This document shows, in pieces, positions 26,446 to 38,701 of a stretch of DNA of 64,000 bases (positions within the stretch are counted from its first letter, which is position 1; each line of letters opens with the position of its first letter). Source of the stretch: Magnetospirillum sp. 64-120 (GTDB lineage: Bacteria > Pseudomonadota > Alphaproteobacteria > Rhodospirillales > Magnetospirillaceae); NCBI GenBank assembly GCA_001898825.1, contig MKVK01000011.1, positions 372,001-436,000 of the forward strand. Reading direction: 5' to 3'. The position numbers were made by a program, and so were the translations under genes. Below the pieces are notes generated by a model that saw nothing but the letters and a program-made list of their open reading frames with translations, did not search any database and was not told where the DNA came from.

Positions 26446-26985
26446 TCACTTCACGTCGGCAGCGACACGCATACGCACCAACTTGTCGGGGGTGTCGACG
26501 ATGCCGTTGCCGCCCGAGCCCTTGGTGATCTTGTCGACGTTCTCCATGCCTTGGATCACGTTGCCCCAAATGGTGTACTTGCCATCCAGCGACGAGGCGC
26601 TGCCCAACATGATGAAGAACTGCGAATCGGCAGAATTGGGGCTGGAGGCGCGGGCCATGCCGACCACGCCGCGGACGAAATGTTCGCCCGAGAACTCGGC
26701 CGACAGCTTCATGCCGGAACCGCCGGTGCCGGTACCAGTGGGATCACCGCCTTGGGCCATGAAACCGTCGATGACGCGATGGAACGGCGTGCCGTCATAA
26801 AATCCCTTGCGCACCAGTTCCTTGATGCGGGCCACGTGCTTGGGAGCCAGATCAGGGCGCATCTCGATCACCACTTGGCCCCAGGCCAAGTCCATGATCA
26901 GAGTGTTCTCGGGATCGGCAGCCAGGGCCGGGGTCACGGAAACGCCCAATGCCACCAGCAAGGCGGCAACGAATTTCTTCAACAT
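26446..26985 (-). CDS. Periplasmic cyclophilin-type peptidyl-prolyl isomerase
   Basis: A cleavable signal peptide (about 22 residues, ending TPALA) precedes a compact cyclophilin domain. FHRVIDGFMAQGGDPTGTG holds the catalytic Arg, and SQFFIMLGSASSLDGKYTIWGNV the Gln/Phe/Trp ligand pocket. It catalyses proline isomerisation of exported proteins. It lies three bases downstream of a cytoplasmic paralogue with near-identical motifs, a tandem duplication in which one copy gained or kept export. Confidence 0.92.
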   Translation of the reverse strand: MLKKFVAALLVALGVSVTPALAADPENTLIMDLAWGQVVIEMRPDLAPKHVARIKELVRKGFYDGTPFHRVIDGFMAQGGDPTGTGTGGSGMKLSAEFSGEHFVRGVVGMARASSPNSADSQFFIMLGSASSLDGKYTIWGNVIQGMENVDKITKGSGGNGIVDTPDKLVRMRVAADVK

Positions 26986-26988
26986 GGA

Positions 26989-27492
26989 TTATTCCTCGAC
27001 GTCGGCGGCAACACGGAACGACACGATGCAATCGGGGTCTTCCACCGACCCGTTGCGCGACGCGGAGCCCTTCTTGATGTTATCGACGAAGTCCATGCCT
27101 TCGGTGACCTGTCCCCAGATGGAATACTGGTTATCCAGGTGGGGGGCCTTGGCGAACATGATGAAGAACTGCGAATCGGCCGAATTGGGATTGGCGGCGC
27201 GCGCCATCGAGCACGTTCCACGCACGTGCTTTTCCTTCGAGAACTCGGCTTCCAGCTTCTGGCCCGAACCACCCATGCCGGTGCCCTGCGGGCAACCGGT
27301 CTGCGCCATGAAGCCATCGATGACACGATGGAACTTCAGGCCGTCATAATAGCCCTGGCGCACCAGTTCCTTGATGCGGGCCACATGGTTGGGGGCAAGG
27401 TCGGGGCGCAATTGGATGACCACGCGACCGTCCTTGAGTTCAAGAAATAGAGTGTTTTCGCGGTCCAATCGGTCCTCCCTTGGCGAAAACAT
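26989..27492 (-). CDS. Cytoplasmic cyclophilin-type peptidyl-prolyl isomerase
   Basis: The 167-residue cyclophilin has FHRVIDGFMAQTGCPQGTG and SQFFIMFAKAPHLDNQYSIWG, the usual active-site set, with no signal peptide. The ATG at 27492 lies 13 bases after the coaD stop; the conserved part begins at about residue 12, so a later alternative start is possible. The coaD, cyclophilin, cyclophilin order suggests one transcript downstream of gyrA. Confidence 0.92.
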   Translation of the reverse strand: MFSPREDRLDRENTLFLELKDGRVVIQLRPDLAPNHVARIKELVRQGYYDGLKFHRVIDGFMAQTGCPQGTGMGGSGQKLEAEFSKEKHVRGTCSMARAANPNSADSQFFIMFAKAPHLDNQYSIWGQVTEGMDFVDNIKKGSASRNGSVEDPDCIVSFRVAADVEE

Positions 27493-27505
27493 GCGCCCGC
27501 AAGGC

Positions 27506-28009
27506 TTAGGCGATGTTGAATTTCTGGTTCAGGCTAGCGCGGACGCGCGGGCTGACGAAAGAGGAAATGTCGCCGCCCAGGCGGCCGATTTCCTTGACGA
27601 AGCGCGACGAGATGAATTGACAGCGTTCTGACGCCATCAAGAACAAGGTCTCGATCTGCGGCGACAACCGCGCATTCATGCCAGCCATCTGGAATTCGTA
27701 TTCGAAATCCGAGACGGCCCGAAGACCGCGAATGATGATCCGCGCCCCGCAATCACGGGCGAAATCCACCAACAGATTGTCGAAGGACCGCACCTCGATG
27801 ACCACGTTGTGCTGACGCGCCACCTCGGCCACCTCGGCCTTCACCAGTTCCACCCGCTCGTCCAGCGAGTAAAGCGGCCCCTTGCCGGCGTTGACCGCCA
27901 CCGCGATGATCAGCTTGTCGACCACCTTGGCGGCACGGGTCACGATATCAAGGTGACCGTTGGTGATGGGATCGAAAGTTCCCGGATAAAGACCGATTCT
28001 CTCACTCAT
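27506..28009 (-). CDS. coaD: Phosphopantetheine adenylyltransferase
   Basis: CoaD transfers AMP to 4'-phosphopantetheine, the penultimate step of coenzyme A synthesis. The 167-residue protein has the nucleotidyltransferase signature [34 protein letters not shown], and the [15 protein letters not shown] motif. The start at 28009 overlaps the gyrA stop by eight bases; the longer frame that extends into gyrA has no family support. Confidence 0.96.
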   Translation of the reverse strand: MSERIGLYPGTFDPITNGHLDIVTRAAKVVDKLIIAVAVNAGKGPLYSLDERVELVKAEVAEVARQHNVVIEVRSFDNLLVDFARDCGARIIIRGLRAVSDFEYEFQMAGMNARLSPQIETLFLMASERCQFISSRFVKEIGRLGGDISSFVSPRVRASLNQKFNIA

Positions 28010-30686
28010 TGTCCCCTCCGGACAGGGTGGTTTCGGAATCGTCTCCCTCGATCTCGTCTTCATCCGACTCTTCGTTGGAGCCGTTGATGTCACACAGATG
28101 AGCGGCCGACACCACCCGCTCGTCCTCGGCCGTCCTCAGCACGATCACGCCCTGGGTCTTGCGCCCGGCAATACGGATGTCGTCAACCGGCATGCGGATC
28201 AGCGTGCCGCCATCGGACACCAGCATGATCTCGTCGTCATGGCCGATGGGGAACGACGCCACCACGGGTCCGTTCTTGTCGGTCAGGTCGATATTGGCAA
28301 TGCCTTGGCCGCCGCGGCCGGTGATGCGGTACTCATAGGCCGAGGTCCGCTTGCCGTAACCGTTCTCGGTCACCGTCAGGATCATTTCCTCGGCTTCGGT
28401 CAGGCGCTCCGCCTCGGGGCCGGTCAGGTCACCGCGCAAGTAAGCATCGCGGGTTTCCATGTCGAATTCCACGTGACGCAGCACCGACATGGAAATCACC
28501 TGATCGGCGCCGTCCAGACGGATACCGCGCACGCCGGTGGAATCGCGGCCCTTGAACACGCGCACGTCGGTCACCGGGAAGCGGATGGCCTTGCCCATGC
28601 GGGTGGCCAGCAGCACGTCGTCGTTTTCAGTGCAGGGACGGACGGCGATCAGTTGCTCGTCGTCGCCCAGCTTCATGGCGATCTTGCCATTGGCGCGGAT
28701 GTCGACGAAATCCGACAGCATGTTGCGGCGAACGTCACCCTTCGAGGTGGCGAACACCACGTTCAGGTCGCCCCAGGTGGTTTCATCCTCGGGCATGGGC
28801 ATGACGGTGGAAATGCTTTCGCCTTCCGACAACGGCAAGATGTTGATCATCGCCTTGCCCTTGGCCTGGGGGGTCCCCAGCGGCAGACGATAGACCTTGA
28901 GCTTGTAGGCGATGCCGGTGCTCGAGAAGAACAACACCGGGGTGTGGGTGCTGGTCACGAACACCTGGGACAGGAAATCCTCGTCCTTCATGCTCATGCC
29001 CGAACGGCCCTTGCCGCCGCGCTTCTGCGCCCGGTAGGTGGACAGCGGCACCCGCTTGATGTAGCCGGTGTTGGTCACCGTGACCACCATGTCCTCGCGG
29101 GCGATCAGATCCTCGATGTCGGCTTCGAACTCGGCGTCTTCGATGGTGGTGCGGCGCGGCGTGGCGAACTGGGTGCGCATGTCGATCAGTTCGCCGCGCA
29201 TCACGTCCAACAGCTTGGGACGCGACGACAGGATTTCCAGGAATTCCTTGATCTGCTCGCCGATCTCGCGCAGCTCGTCGCCGATCTTGTCGCGTTCCAG
29301 CCCGGTCAGACGGTGCAGGCGCAGGTCCAAGATGGCCTTGGCCTGGACTTCCGACAACTGGTAGGTCCCGTCCTCGATACCGCGACCGGGCTCGTCGATC
29401 AGACGGATCAGCGGCTCCACGTCCAAGGCCGGCCACTTGCGGGCCATCATCTGTTCACGCGCCACACCCGGGTCAGAGGCCTCGCGGATCAGCTTGATCA
29501 TTTCGTCGATGTTGGCCACGGCGATGGACAAGCCGACCAACACGTGGGCGCGATCACGGGCCTTGCCCAGTTCATAGATGGTGCGCCGGGTGATCACTTC
29601 CTCACGGAAGCCGATGAAGGCGGCGATGATGTCGCGCAACGTCATCATCTGCGGCCGGCCGCCGTTCAGCGCCAGACAGTTGACACCGAACGAGGTCTGC
29701 AGCGGCGTGAACTTGTAAAGCTGGGCCAGCACCACGTCGGCGATGGCGTCACGCTTGATCTCGATGACCACCCGCACGCCGTCGCGGTCGGATTCGTCGC
29801 GCAGGTCGGAAACGCCCTCGATCTTCTTGTCGCGCACCAATTCGGCGATCTGTTCCAGCATGCGGGCCTTGTTGACCTGATACGGAATCTCGGTGACGAC
29901 GATGGCTTCGCGGTCCTTGCGGATTTCCTCGATGTGGCAGCGACCGCGCATGATCACCGAGCCACGCCCGGTGGTCTGCGACAGTCGGATGCCGGAACGG
30001 CCCAGAATGGTGCCGCCGGTGGGGAAATCAGGGCCGGGCACCAGTTCCATCAACTCTTCCGGCGTGATGTCCGGGTTGTCGATCATGGCGCAGCAGGCGT
30101 CGATCACCTCGCCCAGATTGTGCGGCGGAATGTTGGTGGCCATGCCGACGGCGATACCGCCGGCACCGTTGACCAGCAGGTTCGGATACCGCGCCGGCAA
30201 CACCAGCGGTTCCTGGGAGGAATCGTCGTAATTGGGGCCGAAATCGACGGTTTCCTTGTCGATATCCTCGATCAGATAATGAGCAGACCGGGCCAGGCGG
30301 GCCTCGGTGTAACGCATGGCCGCCGCCTTGTCGCCGTCCATGGAGCCGAAATTGCCCTGGCCGTTGATCAGCGGCAGGCGCATGGAGAAATCCTGCGCCA
30401 TACGCACCATGGCGTCATAGATCGCCGAATCGCCATGGGGGTGATACTTACCCATGACGTCACCGACGATGCGCGCCGACTTGCGGAACGGCTTGTTATA
30501 GTCGTAACCGCCTTCCTTCATGGCGAACAGGATGCGCCGATGCACGGGCTTCAGACCGTCGCGCACGTCGGGCAGCGCACGGCTGACGATGACGCTCATG
30601 GCGTAATCGAGATACGAGCGCCGCATCTCCTCTTCGATGGTAACCGGGGCGACGTCGAACTGGGGCGATGGCGGAATGGCGGTCAA
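28002..30686 (-). CDS. gyrA: DNA gyrase subunit A
   Basis: GyrA cuts and rejoins DNA during negative supercoiling. The protein of about 894 residues shows [20 protein letters not shown], the quinolone-determining region [12 protein letters not shown] with wild-type Ser and Asp, the catalytic tyrosine in [11 protein letters not shown] (AMRYTEARL), and the gyrase-specific box QKRGGKG near residue 555. The acidic C-terminal tail is normal. The only start that keeps the conserved [10 protein letters not shown] segment is a TTG at 30686; no ATG or GTG precedes it before an in-frame stop, and the upstream bases do not form a good ribosome site. It is divergent from ssb. Confidence 0.96.
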   Translation of the reverse strand: MTAIPPSPQFDVAPVTIEEEMRRSYLDYAMSVIVSRALPDVRDGLKPVHRRILFAMKEGGYDYNKPFRKSARIVGDVMGKYHPHGDSAIYDAMVRMAQDFSMRLPLINGQGNFGSMDGDKAAAMRYTEARLARSAHYLIEDIDKETVDFGPNYDDSSQEPLVLPARYPNLLVNGAGGIAVGMATNIPPHNLGEVIDACCAMIDNPDITPEELMELVPGPDFPTGGTILGRSGIRLSQTTGRGSVIMRGRCHIEEIRKDREAIVVTEIPYQVNKARMLEQIAELVRDKKIEGVSDLRDESDRDGVRVVIEIKRDAIADVVLAQLYKFTPLQTSFGVNCLALNGGRPQMMTLRDIIAAFIGFREEVITRRTIYELGKARDRAHVLVGLSIAVANIDEMIKLIREASDPGVAREQMMARKWPALDVEPLIRLIDEPGRGIEDGTYQLSEVQAKAILDLRLHRLTGLERDKIGDELREIGEQIKEFLEILSSRPKLLDVMRGELIDMRTQFATPRRTTIEDAEFEADIEDLIAREDMVVTVTNTGYIKRVPLSTYRAQKRGGKGRSGMSMKDEDFLSQVFVTSTHTPVLFFSSTGIAYKLKVYRLPLGTPQAKGKAMINILPLSEGESISTVMPMPEDETTWGDLNVVFATSKGDVRRNMLSDFVDIRANGKIAMKLGDDEQLIAVRPCTENDDVLLATRMGKAIRFPVTDVRVFKGRDSTGVRGIRLDGADQVISMSVLRHVEFDMETRDAYLRGDLTGPEAERLTEAEEMILTVTENGYGKRTSAYEYRITGRGGQGIANIDLTDKNGPVVASFPIGHDDEIMLVSDGGTLIRMPVDDIRIAGRKTQGVIVLRTAEDERVVSAAHLCDINGSNEESDEDEIEGDDSETTLSGGDNE

Positions 30687-30845
30687 AGGAGGGATTCCCG
30701 AAAAAACCAGAACTTGTCGCAGACACGCGGCCTGCGGTGGCGCACGCTACCAGATATCGTCTGATGCGACAACAGGGGGTGGCTTGAACCTTGTCGCGCA
30801 ACCGACTATTGTCCACGGCCAAGTTTAAACAGGAGAACCGGTGAC

Positions 30846-31379
30846 ATGGCTGGGTCCGTGAACAAAGTCATTCTGGTCGGCAATCTGGGCCGCGACCCCG
30901 AAGTGCGCACCGCCCAGGACGGCAGCAAGATCGTCAACCTGAACATCGCCACTTCGGAAAGCTGGAAGGACCGCAGCAGCGGCGAACGCCGGGAAAAGAC
31001 CGAATGGCACCGCGTCGTCATCTTCAACCCCAATCTGGCCGACGTGGCCGAACGCTTCCTGAAGAAGGGATCGTCGGTCTACATCGAAGGCGCGCTGCAG
31101 ACCCGCAAGTGGACCGACCAATCGGGCCAGGAAAAGTATTCCACCGAAGTGGTCATCGGTCGTTTCAAGGGCGAACTGACCCTGCTGGGGGGTCGTGGTG
31201 AAGGCGGCGGCAGCGGCGGTTATGACGATGGCGGCTATGGCGGCGGCAGCGGCGGCGGCTATGGTGGGGGCCAACGCTCCGGCGGTGGCGGCGGTGGCGG
31301 CCAGCGCTCGGGTGGCGGTGGTGGCGGCGGTTCGGGCTGGGAGCCTCCGCCGGATCTGGACGACGACATTCCGTTCTGA
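30846..31379 (+). CDS. ssb: Single-stranded DNA-binding protein
   Basis: SSB coats single-stranded DNA in replication and repair. Residues 1-115 are the OB-fold ([18 protein letters not shown], then [10 protein letters not shown] and [15 protein letters not shown]). Residues about 118-160 are a Gly/Ser/Tyr/Gln-rich low-complexity linker. The C-terminal acidic tip ends DDDIPF, the docking site for partner proteins. An AGGAG site lies upstream of the ATG at 30846. It precedes uvrA in the same direction, as in many proteobacteria (head to head in others). Confidence 0.98.
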   Translation: MAGSVNKVILVGNLGRDPEVRTAQDGSKIVNLNIATSESWKDRSSGERREKTEWHRVVIFNPNLADVAERFLKKGSSVYIEGALQTRKWTDQSGQEKYSTEVVIGRFKGELTLLGGRGEGGGSGGYDDGGYGGGSGGGYGGGQRSGGGGGGGQRSGGGGGGGSGWEPPPDLDDDIPF

Positions 31380-31385
31380 CAAACG

Positions 31386-31413
31386 AAGGCCGGGGGAAAT
31401 CCCCGGCCTTTTT
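31386..31413 (+). terminator. Terminator after ssb
   Basis: A 10-bp stem (AAGGCCGGGG and complement) with a five-base loop continues into a run of five T. It lies seven bases past the ssb stop. Confidence 0.85.
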
Positions 31414-31434
31414 CATGTCCCCCTAGGCTCTGTT

Positions 31435-31467
31435 GACAAGGGGGGCATGAGCCAAGCCCCCCTTGTC
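31435..31467. promoter_or_regulatory. 12-bp perfect inverted repeat between ssb and uvrA
   Basis: GACAAGGGGGGC and its exact complement flank a nine-base loop. The left arm overlaps a TTGACA hexamer (31433-31438). It sits 57 bases before the uvrA start. It could be an operator over the promoter or a very stable leader hairpin. Confidence 0.55.
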
Positions 31468-31524
31468 GCCCGGATGGAATCTCTCTACACTCCCGCCGCC
31501 GGAATGAAAGAGGAACAAAAGGCG

Positions 31525-34334
<2,810 letters not shown>

Positions 34335-34353
<19 letters not shown>

Positions 34354-35219
34354 TCGGCCAGCAAAGGCACCAACCCAGCGGACAAGGGCAAATCCGGCTG
34401 GTTGTAGGTCAGAAGGTTGGCGGTTCGCTCCGCCGGGGCGTCCTTGAGGACATGGTTCATGCCGTCGATCATTGCCAAGCTGTTACCCGGACGGGCTTGA
34501 ACCAAGCGTTGTGCATCTTCGGCCCCGACCTGGAAATCGCTGCCCCCTTGGACGACCAGAGCGTCCAAGGGGGCCAGCGCCAATTCGGCCGCCGGGTCCA
34601 GGGATAGCCAGGACATCAGATAGGGTTGGACGGAAGGCCGAAGCAGCGTCAGCAATTCCGCCGGAACCCGAGCCACGTTTCGCCCCGCTTCCAATTCGTC
34701 GAGAATTCGTTCGGCTTGCCGCTGCCAGTACGATGAAACCCCCGCCTCAGCCAATTGCCGACGGATGAGCCATCCAGCGGCTTGACCAGCACCAGCCAGC
34801 AGCACCAACCGATCAAGGGGGTGGCGCCGACTTGCCATGGTGGCGACCAAGGCCCCCTCGCTGTGTCCGATCATTGCCAGCCGGCTGACGCCATCCTGCT
34901 GACCGAGAAAATCCAACCACGCGACGGCGTCATCCACATTATCCTGAAAGCGCAAACCGGATTCGTTCGGTAAAGCAGGCCCGCTTGAACCAATCCCCCG
35001 CTTGTCCACTCGCAAAACGAACAAGCCTTGCTCCGCCAAGCCATGGGACAGCAAACCATAGGAATTGTTGGTCATTCCCGGCAAATTACCGTCACGATCC
35101 ACCGGACCAGAGCCGGGCCATAGCAGAACAGCCACAGAAGATGGCCGAAACGGCCGCACCAAGGTTCCGTGCAGCCGTTCCACGCCCATGGAAACGGTTA
35201 CTTGCTGTTCCGTGAACAC
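34335..35219 (-). CDS. Alpha/beta hydrolase
   Basis: The protein of about 294 residues has an alpha/beta hydrolase fold with the nucleophile elbow GHSEGA near residue 118, an oxyanion segment [13 protein letters not shown] near residue 35, and a likely catalytic His in [10 protein letters not shown] near residue 253. The mid-region cap is helical. Such enzymes act as serine esterases or thioesterases; the substrate is unknown. A GAGGA site precedes the GTG at 35219; a TTG one codon earlier is an alternative. The 3' end overlaps uvrA by 19 bases. Confidence 0.82.
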
Positions 35220-35458
35220 CAAAATTCCTCGGCAAAACCATCAATGGGTGCAATACCAACCACAGCATACCATCCGTGCGACCATAAACCTCCAAACCAA
35301 AGCTCGGATTTAAGAAAAATTATCGCCCGATAGCGTCACGGAACTGAAAAATTGTTGCATCGCACGGTGCGTAAAGGTACAAAGTTTCATCGGCCGCCAC
35401 CGAGCAGAAACAAAATTACTTGCCTCTTCATGGATATTTGGAGTTGAAAGGGGACATC
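35220..35458. other. AT-richer intergenic region between divergent genes
   Basis: This 239-base gap holds no open frame worth calling. Possible promoter elements for the small gene at 35459 are TTGCAT and TACAAA 17 bases apart (35353-35381 region). The spacer contains the short palindrome CGCACGGTGCG. Both are weak matches. Confidence 0.35.
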
Positions 35459-35647
35459 ATGTTGGGACCGGCGGAGTTGCGCGAATTGGACGAAGCCCTG
35501 GCTGAAGAGCGGGCCGAAGGTGTGCGCGCTGAAAAGACCAATCCCTATCTGATGCCGCATTTCGCCATGGGTGTCGCCTTGACCCGCGCAGCCACCACGT
35601 CGGCCGTCGGCAAGATGCGTCTGGCCCCCTTTGGCTTCAAGCGCTAA
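35459..35647 (+). CDS. Small hypothetical protein (62 aa)
   Basis: The ATG follows AAAGGGG at a sensible distance. The protein is charged and helical at its start (LGPAELRELDEALAEERAEG), then holds NPYLMPHFAMG and a basic C-terminus (KMRLAPFGFKR). I do not recognise a family. It stops four bases before the convergent LysR gene. It could be a stress- or regulator-linked peptide, but that is speculation. Confidence 0.5.
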   Translation: MLGPAELRELDEALAEERAEGVRAEKTNPYLMPHFAMGVALTRAATTSAVGKMRLAPFGFKR

Positions 35648-35650
35648 ACC

Positions 35651-36547
35651 TTAAGCCCGCGCCCAGTTCTTTCCCAGATAGTCCAGGAACAACCGAACCG
35701 CCGGAACCAATCCGCGACGTGACGGAAAGACCGCGTGGATCAATCCCTGTGGCGTCTCCCATCCCGGGAGAATGCGTTCCAGACGACCTTCAGCCAAATC
35801 CGCTTCGACCATCAGCGCCGGAAGCTGGACGACGCCAATTCCCGCCCTTGCCGCATCCAGCAACGCCACCATGTCGTCGGTCACCAAACGGGGATGATGA
35901 CTGACATCGCGTCGGCTGTCTTCAGGCCCCGCCAATTGCCAGACATGGCGATCCCCCGCCCGGGTCATACCCAGCGATGGCAAGTTGGACAATTCCTCAA
36001 GGATTTGAGGACGACCGTATTCATCCAGCAATGATGGCGCCCCCACCAGATAGACGTCGTCCTGTTCCAACACCTTGATGATCAAGCCACTGTCTTCCAG
36101 TGGCGGCTTGCGCACCCGAAAGGCAATGTCGATGCCGTCCTCGATCAGGTCGACGCGACGGTTGGTGGCGTCAATGTGAATGCGCACCTTGGGATTTTCC
36201 GCCAGGAAACGGGTGACGACCGGGGCCAGCCGCACCTGTACCAGGGTCACCGGACAAGACAGCCGGATGGTGCCCTGGGGTTCGGCCTGGGAATGTTCGA
36301 TCACCTCTTCCGCCGCCTCGGCCTCGACCACCATGGCGCGGCAATGGCGGTAATAGGCCTGCCCCATCTCGGTCAGGGCGAAACGCCGGCTGGACCGCTG
36401 CAGCAGGCGCACCCCCAAAGAATCCTCGAGCTGGGCGACCCGACGGCTGAGCTTGGATTTCGGCACTCCCAAGGCGCGGCCGGCAGCGGAAAAGCCGCCG
36501 TGTTCAACCACCTGGGTGAAATAATAAAGGTCGTTCAGGTCGCGCAT
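35651..36547 (-). CDS. LysR-family transcriptional regulator
   Basis: The 298-residue protein has an N-terminal winged helix-turn-helix (DLNDLYYFTQVVEHGGFSAA, then LGVPKSKLSRRVAQLE) and a LysR substrate-binding domain (about residues 90-298). It belongs to the group of regulators beside quinone- or azoreductase genes. The ATG at 36547 matches the family start; in-frame ATGs at 36556 and 36607 lie further upstream. It is divergent from azoR with a 117-base gap that holds a T-N11-A dyad, so control of azoR and of itself is likely. Confidence 0.92.
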   Translation of the reverse strand: MRDLNDLYYFTQVVEHGGFSAAGRALGVPKSKLSRRVAQLEDSLGVRLLQRSSRRFALTEMGQAYYRHCRAMVVEAEAAEEVIEHSQAEPQGTIRLSCPVTLVQVRLAPVVTRFLAENPKVRIHIDATNRRVDLIEDGIDIAFRVRKPPLEDSGLIIKVLEQDDVYLVGAPSLLDEYGRPQILEELSNLPSLGMTRAGDRHVWQLAGPEDSRRDVSHHPRLVTDDMVALLDAARAGIGVVQLPALMVEADLAEGRLERILPGWETPQGLIHAVFPSRRGLVPAVRLFLDYLGKNWARA

Positions 36548-36556
36548 AATCGCCAT

Positions 36557-36574
36557 CGTTCCATTTATAGAACG
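36557..36574. promoter_or_regulatory. Probable LysR operator in the azoR intergenic region
   Basis: CGTTC-N8-GAACG is an inverted repeat with the T-N11-A form typical of LysR sites (the core reads TTCCATTTATAGAA). It lies 10 bases upstream of the regulator start and about 90 bases before azoR, fitting an autoregulatory and activating site. Confidence 0.55.
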
Positions 36575-36664
36575 CAGTGTGCCGAAACAGCCCACTATTC
36601 GCAACATCGTTGCCCAATTAGGTTGAAGGGAGAAGCAATCCCCCTTTCACTGAACGAGGCCGCC

Positions 36665-37279
36665 ATGAACATCCTGCACGTCGATTCCAGCTCTTTGGGT
36701 TCCGCGTCCGTCTCACGTCAGCTGACCGCCGACATCGTCGCCCATCTACGCCAAGCCAATCCCAGCGCCCAAGTGGTGCGCCGCGATCTGGCAGAAACCA
36801 CCCTGCCCCACCTGGACGGCGAATTGCTGCAGGTGGTGAAGTTCCAGAATATCGACGACCTGAACGACCGCCAAAAGGCAGAACTGGCTCTGTCGACCCA
36901 GCTACTGGAAGAGTTCCTGGCCGCCGACGTGGTGGTGATCGGCGCGCCTATGTACAATTTCGGCGTCCCTTCGCAGCTGAAGGCGTGGATCGACCGCATC
37001 GCCCAGCCCGGCCGCACCTTCCGCTATACCGCTGCCGGCCCGGAAGGCTTGGCCGGCGGCCGCAAGGTGATCATCGCCTCGGCCCGCGGCGGCAAGTATG
37101 CCGGCTTGGCCCATGAAGGCGCCATGGACCACCAGGAAGCCTTCCTGCGGGCCTTCCTGGGCTTCATCGGCATCACCGACGTTCAAGTCATCCGCGCCGA
37201 AGGCGTGGCCATGGGCCCCGACGCCGCCGCCGCCGCCCTGGACGGCGCCAAGGCCGAGATCGGCGCCCTGGCTGTTTGA
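36665..37279 (+). CDS. azoR: FMN-dependent NADH-azoreductase
   Basis: The 204-residue flavodoxin-like quinone/azo reductase starts MNILHVDSSSLGSASVSR (FMN phosphate loop) and has GAPMYNFGVPSQLKAWIDR and SARGGKYAGL, the FMN-ring binding stretches of AzoR. It reduces quinones and azo compounds by two-electron transfer, often as a thiol/quinone stress response. It is divergent from the LysR gene. Its stop lies two bases from the convergent rluE end. Confidence 0.93.
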   Translation: MNILHVDSSSLGSASVSRQLTADIVAHLRQANPSAQVVRRDLAETTLPHLDGELLQVVKFQNIDDLNDRQKAELALSTQLLEEFLAADVVVIGAPMYNFGVPSQLKAWIDRIAQPGRTFRYTAAGPEGLAGGRKVIIASARGGKYAGLAHEGAMDHQEAFLRAFLGFIGITDVQVIRAEGVAMGPDAAAAALDGAKAEIGALAV

Positions 37280-37280
37280 G

Positions 37281-37847
37281 TTAGCGGCGGCGCCGAACTT
37301 CCGGCGCCGCCACGTCCTTCCATTGACCTGGGGCCAAGCCCTCTAGCGACCAATCGCCAACTGACCAACGGATCAGCCGCAGGGTGGGCAAGCCCACAGC
37401 CGCAGTCATGCGGCGCACCTGCCGGTTCCGACCTTCCCGCAATGTCAGCCTGATCCACGCGGTGGGAATGGCGGCCCGCCAGCGAATGGACGGATCACGC
37501 GGCCACAGCCAAGCGGGTTCGGGCACACATTCCGCCAGCGCCGGCAAGGTCGGCCCATCTTTCAAAACCACCCCTCGCCGCAGGCTATCCAAAGCCTGTT
37601 CGGTGGGCAGCCCTTCCACCTGGGCGTAATAGACCTTGGGCATCTTGTTGCGCGGCTGGGCGATCTTGGCCACCAAGGCGCCATCATCAGTCAGCACCAG
37701 CAGCCCCTCAGAATCCCGATCCAACCGCCCGGCCGGGTAAATTCCGGGAGCCTTGACGTAATCGGCCAGGGTGGCGCGCCCGTGTTCACGGTCGGTGAAC
37801 TGGGTCAGCACGTCATAAGGCTTGTTGAACAACACCAGCCGAGGCAA
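37281..37847 (-). CDS. rluE: 23S rRNA pseudouridine synthase RluE
   Basis: RluE makes a single pseudouridine (U2457 by E. coli numbering) in 23S rRNA. The protein matches E. coli RluE closely: [10 protein letters not shown]-type start (here [15 protein letters not shown]), catalytic Asp in [17 protein letters not shown], then [33 protein letters not shown] and [15 protein letters not shown]. The TTG at 37847 sits nine bases from GGAG and gives 188 residues; an ATG at 37895 would overlap the divergent methyltransferase start. The E. coli protein has an extra N-terminal arm missing here. Confidence 0.9.
   Translation of the reverse strand: MPRLVLFNKPYDVLTQFTDREHGRATLADYVKAPGIYPAGRLDRDSEGLLVLTDDGALVAKIAQPRNKMPKVYYAQVEGLPTEQALDSLRRGVVLKDGPTLPALAECVPEPAWLWPRDPSIRWRAAIPTAWIRLTLREGRNRQVRRMTAAVGLPTLRLIRWSVGDWSLEGLAPGQWKDVAAPEVRRRR
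37286..37311. terminator. Hairpin at the azoR/rluE convergent junction
   Basis: A 10-bp stem (GGCGGCGCCG and complement) around a six-base loop lies inside the last codons of rluE, seven bases past the azoR stop. It may stop azoR transcripts; no T-run follows. Confidence 0.4.
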
Positions 37848-37886
37848 AACACATCTCTCCTTCAACGCCTTTGGACCAACCCGCCC

Positions 37887-38633
37887 ATGGCTCAACCGAA
37901 ATTATCGCGCATCGCCGGCCTGGCCGCCGTCTCGGCCCTGTTCAAGTGCCGCCCGGAAAGCGCCGAACGTCTGTTCTTCGACGAGCGCATGAAAGCCGAG
38001 GCCGAGCCCTGGTGCAAGAGCATGGCGGCGGCCCGCAAGCCTTATCGACAAGTTCCGACCGAAGAATTGACCAAAGTCGCCGGCACACCGCTGCATGGCG
38101 GCATCGTCGTCGTTGCCCAGCCACGTCCTCCCCAGGCCTTCGAAGCGGTGAAAAGCTTCAACTGGGCCAAGGCACAAGAACCGATCGTGGTCCTGGACGG
38201 CATCGGCAATCCGCACAATCTGGGGGCCATCGCCCGCACCATGGCCTTTTTCGGCCTGTCCAAATTGCTGCTGTCCGACCATCCGGAACAGGCTTTGCCC
38301 TCGGACGCCGCTTACCGCGTCTCGGAAGGCGGGCTGGAACATCTGGACGTCATGGTTGCCCACAATCTGCCCAAAGCCTTGGAACGGCTTAAGCCACATT
38401 ATCAAGTGGTCGCCACCGCCCTGGGGGCGCATCTCCCGATGGAGCGGATTTTCGCGAACACCGGCAAACCGATAGCCCTGGTTCTTGGCAACGAAGAACA
38501 AGGCGTTCCCGCTTCGACCCTGGCGGTTTGCGACGAAATCGTCACCATTCCCGGCAGCGGCTGGGTGCAATCCCTGAACGTCGCCGCCACCACCGCCATC
38601 CTGGTCCACCAGCTGGCGGCCAGACGAGGTTAA
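37887..38633 (+). CDS. TrmH-family RNA 2'-O-methyltransferase
   Basis: The 248-residue SPOUT-class methyltransferase has a helical substrate-binding N-terminus ([20 protein letters not shown]). The SpoU catalytic domain shows [22 protein letters not shown] (motif 1), [11 protein letters not shown] (motif 2) and [19 protein letters not shown] (motif 3). It resembles YfiF/RlmB-type enzymes; the target nucleotide cannot be assigned. It is divergent from rluE by 39 bases, so two rRNA/tRNA modification genes may share a promoter region. Confidence 0.88.
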   Translation: MAQPKLSRIAGLAAVSALFKCRPESAERLFFDERMKAEAEPWCKSMAAARKPYRQVPTEELTKVAGTPLHGGIVVVAQPRPPQAFEAVKSFNWAKAQEPIVVLDGIGNPHNLGAIARTMAFFGLSKLLLSDHPEQALPSDAAYRVSEGGLEHLDVMVAHNLPKALERLKPHYQVVATALGAHLPMERIFANTGKPIALVLGNEEQGVPASTLAVCDEIVTIPGSGWVQSLNVAATTAILVHQLAARRG

Positions 38634-38701
38634 TTCCGTTGTTCGGCCAGCGGGAAAGCCTTACGCTCATTGGTTGACCCAATAATGACAGCGGGGGAGA
38701 C

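Noticed and set aside
28098-30764. Plus-strand open frame of about 888 codons opposite gyrA
   Set aside because: It is antisense to a full-length gyrA with all motifs; composition is typical of a GC-bias shadow.
30687-31524. SOS (LexA) box for ssb or uvrA
   Set aside because: No GTTC-N7-GTTC or GAAC-N7-GAAC pair was found in either leader.
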